DNA from: Cocleimonas sp.
GTDB taxonomy: Bacteria; Pseudomonadota; Gammaproteobacteria; Thiotrichales; Thiotrichaceae
NCBI GenBank assembly: GCA_023145485.1
Contig: JAGLDT010000102.1
Span: forward strand, 1-8,331
Reading direction: 5' to 3'
DNA length: 8,331 nucleotides
Shown here: positions 4,528 through 8,331 of the stretch, in pieces
Numbering within the stretch: the stretch's first letter is position 1
How the letters are laid out: each line of letters begins with the position of its first letter
The notes under the pieces: generated by a model
Told to the model about the DNA's origin: nothing
What the model saw: only the letters and a program-made list of their open reading frames with translations
Databases searched by the model: none
Position numbers and translations under genes: made by a program

Positions 4528-5226
4528 ATGCGTCGTGCTGACCGTCTATTCCAACTGGTTCAAATTCTTCGGAATAAGCGATTAGTTACGGCGCATGATT
4601 TAGCGCAGAGGCTTGAGGTTTCGCAGCGGACTATTTATCGTGATATTCAGGATCTGAGTCTCTCAGGTGTGCCTATTGAAGGCGAAGCAGGTGTTGGTTA
4701 TCATTTGCGTTATTCTCTGGATATTCCACCTATTATGTTTAATGCTGAGGAGCTTGAAGCACTGGTGTTAGGGGTACGTTTTATTAAGGCGTGGGGTGGT
4801 TCTGAGTTAGGTACTAGCGCCCAATCTGTTCTTGATAAAATTCAGGCTGTTATCCCATTGGAGTTACGAGAGCATATTGATGATAGCAAACTATTTGCAC
4901 TGCGTTTTGGTGATCGTGAAGATCTGAAAACTACATTGGATCATTGCAGAAATGCTATTGCTAAATTCAACTATTTACAAATAGATTATAAACGTGCTGA
5001 TGATACCGCTAGTCAACGTAAGCTTAAACCGCTGGGTTTGTTCTTCTGGGGAAATGTTTGGACATTAACCGCATGGTGTGAGTTACGCAATGATTTTCGC
5101 AATTTCCGTTTGGATAGAATTGATAGATTAGCGATATTAGAGCAAACCTTTGTGGAGCAATCAGGACAAAACTTGGATGATTATATTGCCCTCATGCGAG
5201 AGCAATATCAGGACGAATGTCATTAA
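4528..5226 (+). CDS. YafY-type transcriptional regulator (HTH-11 plus WYL domain)
   Basis: A 232-residue DNA-binding protein. Residues 1-60 are a winged helix-turn-helix: RADRLFQLVQILRNKRLVTA, then DLAQRLEVSQRTIYRDIQDL (24-43) with the recognition helix, and the wing GVPIEGEAGVGYHL (47-60). A short linker, DIPPIMFNAEELEALVLG (65-82), is typical of YafY-like proteins. Residues about 137-205 form the WYL ligand-sensing domain, with LKPLGLFFWGNVWTLTAWCE (166-185) and FRNFRLDRI (190-198); the eponymous W-Y-L reads W-T-L here. Length and layout match the family. The ATG at 4528 has AGGAGA five bases upstream. As the second gene after the VOC protein it probably controls its own operon in response to a small ligand, but no operator could be identified. 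Family assignment is secure; ligand and targets are unknown. Confidence 0.93.
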   Translation: MRRADRLFQLVQILRNKRLVTAHDLAQRLEVSQRTIYRDIQDLSLSGVPIEGEAGVGYHLRYSLDIPPIMFNAEELEALVLGVRFIKAWGGSELGTSAQSVLDKIQAVIPLELREHIDDSKLFALRFGDREDLKTTLDHCRNAIAKFNYLQIDYKRADDTASQRKLKPLGLFFWGNVWTLTAWCELRNDFRNFRLDRIDRLAILEQTFVEQSGQNLDDYIALMREQYQDECH

Positions 5227-5359
5227 GGATACGTACGTTTTTTGTATTTTTAGTGTTAGGCTACTTCAAGGAAATAAACGCGCAAATAGAAGGTAATCTT
5301 TCTATAAATATAATCCTTGAATTAGCTTAGGCTAGTCCTGCTAATTATATTTTATAAAT

Positions 5360-5451
5360 CTTGCCCTCTCTGTAGTTTTCCATAGGACTGCGTTATGGGA
5401 CTTGGCAAGGGAGTGACCATTACCTGCGCTCCAAGCCTTGCCTATGAAAAA
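5360..5451. repeat. Nested, bulged inverted repeat between convergent genes
   Basis: TTTTCCATAGG (5376-5386) and CCTATGAAAAA (5441-5451) are inverted copies with one mismatch. Inside, GGCAAGG (5404-5410) pairs perfectly with CCTTGCC (5436-5442), then GAG with CTC. Two competing stems also exist: CCATA/TATGG (5380-5384 with 5394-5398) and CTTGCC/GGCAAG (5360-5365 with 5404-5409). The element is richer in G+C than its surroundings and lies between the 3' ends of the yafY-like and transglycosylase genes. No U-run follows on either strand, so it resembles a dispersed palindromic or MITE-like repeat more than a terminator. Confidence 0.5.
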
Positions 5452-5473
5452 CCTCATCAAGCTATTTGTGCGT

Positions 5474-6499
5474 TTATTTTCTTGGAGTAACCTTATATAA
5501 ATGAGGTGCTAGTTGGCGATTATAATTCCAGCCTTGACGCCCAGGTTTCGCGGATAATGCACGCGCTTTACTTTCAAGTCGTTTGGTTATGAGTATTTTT
5601 CTTAACGTTGCTACTCTATGGAGTGATTTTTTTTGACGTACAGCAGGTCTACTTTTTTTATAGGACGACTTGATTTGTAAGGCACGGACTCTTTGTAATG
5701 CTGCTCTTTTTTTAGTCGACATACCTTTATAGCTATTCACACCTTTATTTACAAATGTGTGCTTTGGTTTCTTTCGTTTTGTTGATGTTGAGAAGGAAGA
5801 TTTTACGCCTAATGACTGTATTCTACTAAGAATAGCTTTATCTGCTGCTGACATTCCCTTGTAATGAATAGGATTTTTATTAACTAATGTGTCGCCTATA
5901 ATTAAAGAGGAAAGTTCTGGATTACCTGACAATTCACCAAAAATACGCAAAACATTTTTTACATAGTTACGTGTTTCTTTATAAGGGGGAATACCGTTAT
6001 AACGGTCTACTTTTCCCTCGCCCGCATTGTAGCCAGCCGTTGCTTTTCGCAAATCACCATCATAGCGTTTTAGTAGGAAACGTAGATATTTTGTCCCTGC
6101 ATTAATATTTTGTGCTATATCAAAGCTATCACTTACCCCGAAACGATCAGCTGTTGCAGGAATCAACTGCATAAGCCCCTGCGCCCCTGCAGGGGAAACA
6201 GCCCTGCTATCATAACAAGATTCAACCGCAATCACTGCACGTATCAAGTTACTATCTACTGAGTATTTTCTAGAACTTCTGATAATGATGTGATCTATTT
6301 TAAGGGCTTTACGCTTAATGATTTCAATATTGCTTAGACAGGACCATCTGCTACGCTTGCGCCTAGGTTTTACTTTGCCTTTTTTAATAGCGGAAGCATT
6401 TTTATCCAACATAGCTAACTGTTGATAAGGTTCTGCCATTGCAAAATTAGTGAGCGAAAATGTAAAAATAATCGCAACAATTGTATTTATTATCTTCAT
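5474..6499 (-). CDS. Secreted lytic murein transglycosylase, SLT family, with basic repeat tail
   Basis: A periplasmic enzyme that cleaves the MurNAc-GlcNAc bond of peptidoglycan to give 1,6-anhydro products. Numbered from the ATG at 6499 (341 residues), residues 1-22 are a signal peptide ending in AMA before EP. The SLT domain covers about 70-185: AVIAVESCYD (88-97, catalytic Glu93), SPAGAQGLMQLIPATADRFG (102-121), NINAGTKYLRFLLKRYDGDL (131-150) and ATAGYNAGEGKVDRYNGIPP (153-172). The long C-terminal tail (about 205-341) is strongly basic and contains a duplicated motif, YKGMS followed by A-x-L-x-R and KSS, at 213-235 and 257-279. No lipobox Cys is present, so it should be soluble. An in-frame ATG at 6523 would add eight residues (MFLVTLNP) before the signal peptide; 6499 is preferred for that reason, though neither has a clear ribosome site. 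The tail may bind cell wall or nucleic acid. The family is secure, the cell-biological role unknown. Confidence 0.93.
   Translation of the reverse strand: MKIINTIVAIIFTFSLTNFAMAEPYQQLAMLDKNASAIKKGKVKPRRKRSRWSCLSNIEIIKRKALKIDHIIIRSSRKYSVDSNLIRAVIAVESCYDSRAVSPAGAQGLMQLIPATADRFGVSDSFDIAQNINAGTKYLRFLLKRYDGDLRKATAGYNAGEGKVDRYNGIPPYKETRNYVKNVLRIFGELSGNPELSSLIIGDTLVNKNPIHYKGMSAADKAILSRIQSLGVKSSFSTSTKRKKPKHTFVNKGVNSYKGMSTKKRAALQRVRALQIKSSYKKSRPAVRQKKSLHRVATLRKILITKRLESKARALSAKPGRQGWNYNRQLAPHLYKVTPRK
5663..5863 (-). repeat. Duplicated motif coding region in the transglycosylase tail
   Basis: Two 23-residue segments 44 residues apart share 12 identical positions, with the pattern YKGMS-x4-A-x-L-x-R-x3-L-x2-KSS. 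Ser- and Lys/Arg-rich spacers follow each copy. A third, much weaker similarity (HRVATLRKILITKRLESK) may follow. This suggests internal duplication of a small basic helical module. Confidence 0.6.
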
Positions 6500-6835
6500 A
6501 GGGTTAAGTGTAACTAAAAACATAAGGTAAAAGGAATAGTTTAGGTGTTAAATTTTATTAACAAGTTCATTTATCAATCTTTATTTGAATTTAAGTAAGT
6601 TTAAAAATATTTAATTTTTAGTGCCTATTTAAAGAAATAGAAAACCCTAGATAAAGTTGTGGGATTTTTGAGAATACAATTAGATCATCACAAAAAAATA
6701 GATAAATAATTTACTAATACCTTATTTATCATAATACTATGATCACCACCTGTTTAAGATTTATGCAAAAACTTGAGATAGTAAAATATAAATGCTACCT
6801 TAACGCGATTTATCACATGTGTGGATTATTATTGT
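6500..6835. other. AT-rich divergent spacer with promoter-like sequences
   Basis: This stretch separates the minus-strand transglycosylase from the plus-strand PEPCK-like gene and must carry promoters for both. It is very AT-rich, so many -10-like hexamers occur (for example TATAAA at 6787-6792, about 45 bases before the PEPCK-like start), but I find no well-spaced -35/-10 pair. A short dyad CTATTT/AAATAG lies at 6625-6640. I see no reading frame, terminator or RNA gene here. Confidence 0.5.
6728..6743. promoter_or_regulatory. Small dyad, possible operator
   Basis: ATCATA and TATGAT form a perfect six-base dyad with a four-base centre, about 95 bases upstream of the PEPCK-like start and overlapping a CATAAT hexamer. 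It could be an operator, but such dyads arise easily by chance in AT-rich DNA. Confidence 0.2.
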
Positions 6836-8331
6836 ATGAACATGGAAGAGTCGTTAGGTTTGAACAAGAGTTTTGAAAACCCTGTAGAAGCTCGAAAGCA
6901 ATTGCAACTGTATATTAATCTTAAATTGGCATCAACAGGGCAGCCAACGGGGAAAAGCGGTAATGCTGAATTCATGTCAATTGCGAATGATTTATTGGAA
7001 AGCTATCGAGAAAAAAATAGACGCTTACATGATTATCAATGCTCAGCAGATCGTCGTATACAAGATTTTCTTGATGAGTACCTTAAAGACTGTGACGATG
7101 AGACACCCAAGCTACCCTCAAATACGTTTGTTTTAGATCGTTACGGTATTGCACGTGAACTTTCTATTCCAGCAGATAGCGATGAATTCGTTTCGGATAT
7201 TATTTCTAGCTATCGCATTCGACAAGGCGTATTGCATAATCCAATTAATGATCGCCGTACCACTAAAGGGTCGTTCCATATTGTGGACGGTGGTTTGCCG
7301 ATTCCTGGTGATAAAAAGGCAGTACCCAAAGTTGCTTTCTCACGATTATTAAAATCAGCACTCAATCCGCCTGATGAGTTGCTACAATTGCCGTTTACTG
7401 CGGATGAAGAAGAAAAGGCAACGTTATTTGTGTCGTTATTGTTGCGTCCTACTATTTGCCCTGAAGTGCCGACGGTTTCTTCTGAAAAAAATATGGAAAT
7501 ACGCTTCTTTGCGCCAGGGAATTTAGTCAGTAATCTTGACTTTGTAGAAAGTATTTTTGGTAATGCGGGAAATCCGTATCTTGCTGAATACGATGCTGCA
7601 TTGGATACTGAACATTGGTCTGGGCATACAGGTTGCGTGATTCTTGCACCTCATATTAGAGAGTTGACCAAAAAAGAACTAGGTCTACCTCATTATGATG
7701 ATGCGACTGAAGCACAACGCAAAGATGGTATGAGTTGGAAAGCAACGGATGAAAAATATAATGATGGTGATGCTTTTAAAATAACGTGTCGTACTGAAGA
7801 AGGTATTATTGTTACGATTTTGGCGGATAATTATTATGGTTATTGTAAAAAAGAAGTAAAAACACAGCTTAGTTATGCTACTAATCTCTATGGTCTGACA
7901 GAAGAAGAACATGCAGGGGGAGCATTAGCGATACGTCGTCGCAATCATGGTGTGGAGTATGGGGCGGATCATCTAACGCGTAAGCATCCTGAAAGGTATA
8001 ACTTTGAAACCGTTGCAAATAAATATGCACATATTATGGATGTTCAGCCAGAAGGCTATGGCATCGATAAGAAACATCCTGATGTAATTTATATTCCCCT
8101 CGATATTCGGATGGATTTGCAAGAACAAACGGTGCGTTGGGAGCATAACGGTGAAATGCAACAGATTAAGTTGCAACCAAATAAAATTTATATGCAACCC
8201 TGTGGCTATAAAATTGAAATGGAGCAGCATCCTGCTGCGCCATCATGGCGTTTGATTGGCACGGAAGCAGAAGGGACTTTCTGTCATAAGCCCTGTACAG
8301 TTTCTGGTGGTGGTAAATCTGAAATATCCAA
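6836..8331 (+). CDS. Large protein resembling pyrophosphate-type PEP carboxykinase, N-terminal part (partial)
   Basis: The frame is open from the ATG at 6836 to the right edge (498 codons); an in-frame stop lies at 6782. From memory it resembles the large (over 1000-residue) PPi-type phosphoenolpyruvate carboxykinases, long listed as hypothetical, which interconvert PEP plus phosphate plus CO2 with oxaloacetate plus pyrophosphate. Distinctive stretches are NPPDELLQLPFTADEEEKAT (177-196), RFFAPGNLVSNLDFVESIFG (223-242), WSGHTGCVILAPH (261-273), NYYGYCKKEVKTQLSY (332-347), EEEHAGGAL (356-364) and CHKPCTVSGGGKSEIS (483-498). YYGYCKKEVKTQLSY resembles the GGN-LLGKK region of GTP-PEPCK, and GGGKSE resembles its ACGKT P-loop. 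That supports a PEPCK relationship, but the homology is from memory. A second ATG at 6842 and a GTG at 6821 are alternative starts; no strong ribosome site is seen. The C-terminal half, with the remaining active site, lies outside the window. The coding call is very secure, the function moderate. Confidence 0.7.
   Translation, partial: MNMEESLGLNKSFENPVEARKQLQLYINLKLASTGQPTGKSGNAEFMSIANDLLESYREKNRRLHDYQCSADRRIQDFLDEYLKDCDDETPKLPSNTFVLDRYGIARELSIPADSDEFVSDIISSYRIRQGVLHNPINDRRTTKGSFHIVDGGLPIPGDKKAVPKVAFSRLLKSALNPPDELLQLPFTADEEEKATLFVSLLLRPTICPEVPTVSSEKNMEIRFFAPGNLVSNLDFVESIFGNAGNPYLAEYDAALDTEHWSGHTGCVILAPHIRELTKKELGLPHYDDATEAQRKDGMSWKATDEKYNDGDAFKITCRTEEGIIVTILADNYYGYCKKEVKTQLSYATNLYGLTEEEHAGGALAIRRRNHGVEYGADHLTRKHPERYNFETVANKYAHIMDVQPEGYGIDKKHPDVIYIPLDIRMDLQEQTVRWEHNGEMQQIKLQPNKIYMQPCGYKIEMEQHPAAPSWRLIGTEAEGTFCHKPCTVSGGGKSEIS

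Noticed and set aside
5227..5250. Intrinsic terminator for the yafY-like gene (ACGTACGT followed by T-runs)
   Set aside because: The palindrome has no loop and cannot form a usable hairpin, so T-richness alone is not enough.
3058..5337. Exact 11-mer TTAGGCTAGTC at 3058-3068 and 5327-5337
   Set aside because: Both are intergenic, but an 11-base match is expected by chance in a window of this size, and the surroundings are not similar.
7149..8230. Short frames (one plus, two minus) at 7149-7352, 7685-7912 and 7973-8230
   Set aside because: All lie within the 6836-8331 frame, which is open for 498 codons and family-like; these are out-of-frame or antisense shadows.
1..8331. CRISPR array, tRNA, rRNA, integrase or insertion sequence
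   Set aside because: No regularly spaced repeats, no tRNA-like cloverleaf or rRNA sequence recognised, and no transposase or integrase motifs on either strand.

Overview
The window looks like AT-rich chromosomal DNA from a gammaproteobacterium. The support is the ThiC and ArgB sequence types (ArgB is the longer, probably hexameric form with an N-terminal helix), a classical TPP riboswitch upstream of thiC, and a glyoxalase-like gene coupled to a YafY-type regulator. I cannot name a genus. There are no tRNA or rRNA genes, CRISPR arrays, transposases or phage genes; most of the window is housekeeping, with a few less ordinary genes and structured intergenic regions.

Left part, minus strand (1-2677). 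The 5' third of thiC runs off the left edge. Its leader is long: a probable 5' stem-loop (790-828), a TPP aptamer (683-779), then about 180 nt containing two strong perfect hairpins before the ribosome binding site. Upstream of it lies a 260-residue protein with NlpC/P60-like Cys and His motifs but no export signal, and beyond that a spermidine-synthase-like Rossmann protein that is not a canonical SpeE.

Middle, plus strand (2678-5226). A 464-base gap before argB contains a strong Rho-independent terminator with no protein gene in front of it. The preceding ~180 bases have a plausible promoter and fold into nested stems, so I propose an unannotated small RNA at about 2858-3036. A 22-bp element just upstream of this candidate RNA closely resembles one upstream of the NlpC-like gene, so the two may share a regulator. 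argB (N-acetylglutamate kinase) follows, then a pair of mutually exclusive hairpins, then a two-gene unit: a VOC/glyoxalase-fold protein and a WYL-domain YafY-type repressor.

Right part (5227-8331). Between the convergent yafY-like gene and a minus-strand secreted lytic transglycosylase is a compact nested inverted repeat. The transglycosylase has a very basic C-terminal tail with a duplicated motif. Divergent from it, after an AT-rich spacer, an open frame runs from 6836 off the right edge (498 codons with no stop). It looks like the N-terminal part of the large pyrophosphate-type phosphoenolpyruvate carboxykinase family.

The genes touch thiamine, arginine, central carbon and peptidoglycan metabolism. 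Apart from the VOC-regulator pair I see no multi-gene pathway. The most novel parts are the candidate small RNA with its shared upstream element and the orphan NlpC/P60-like gene.
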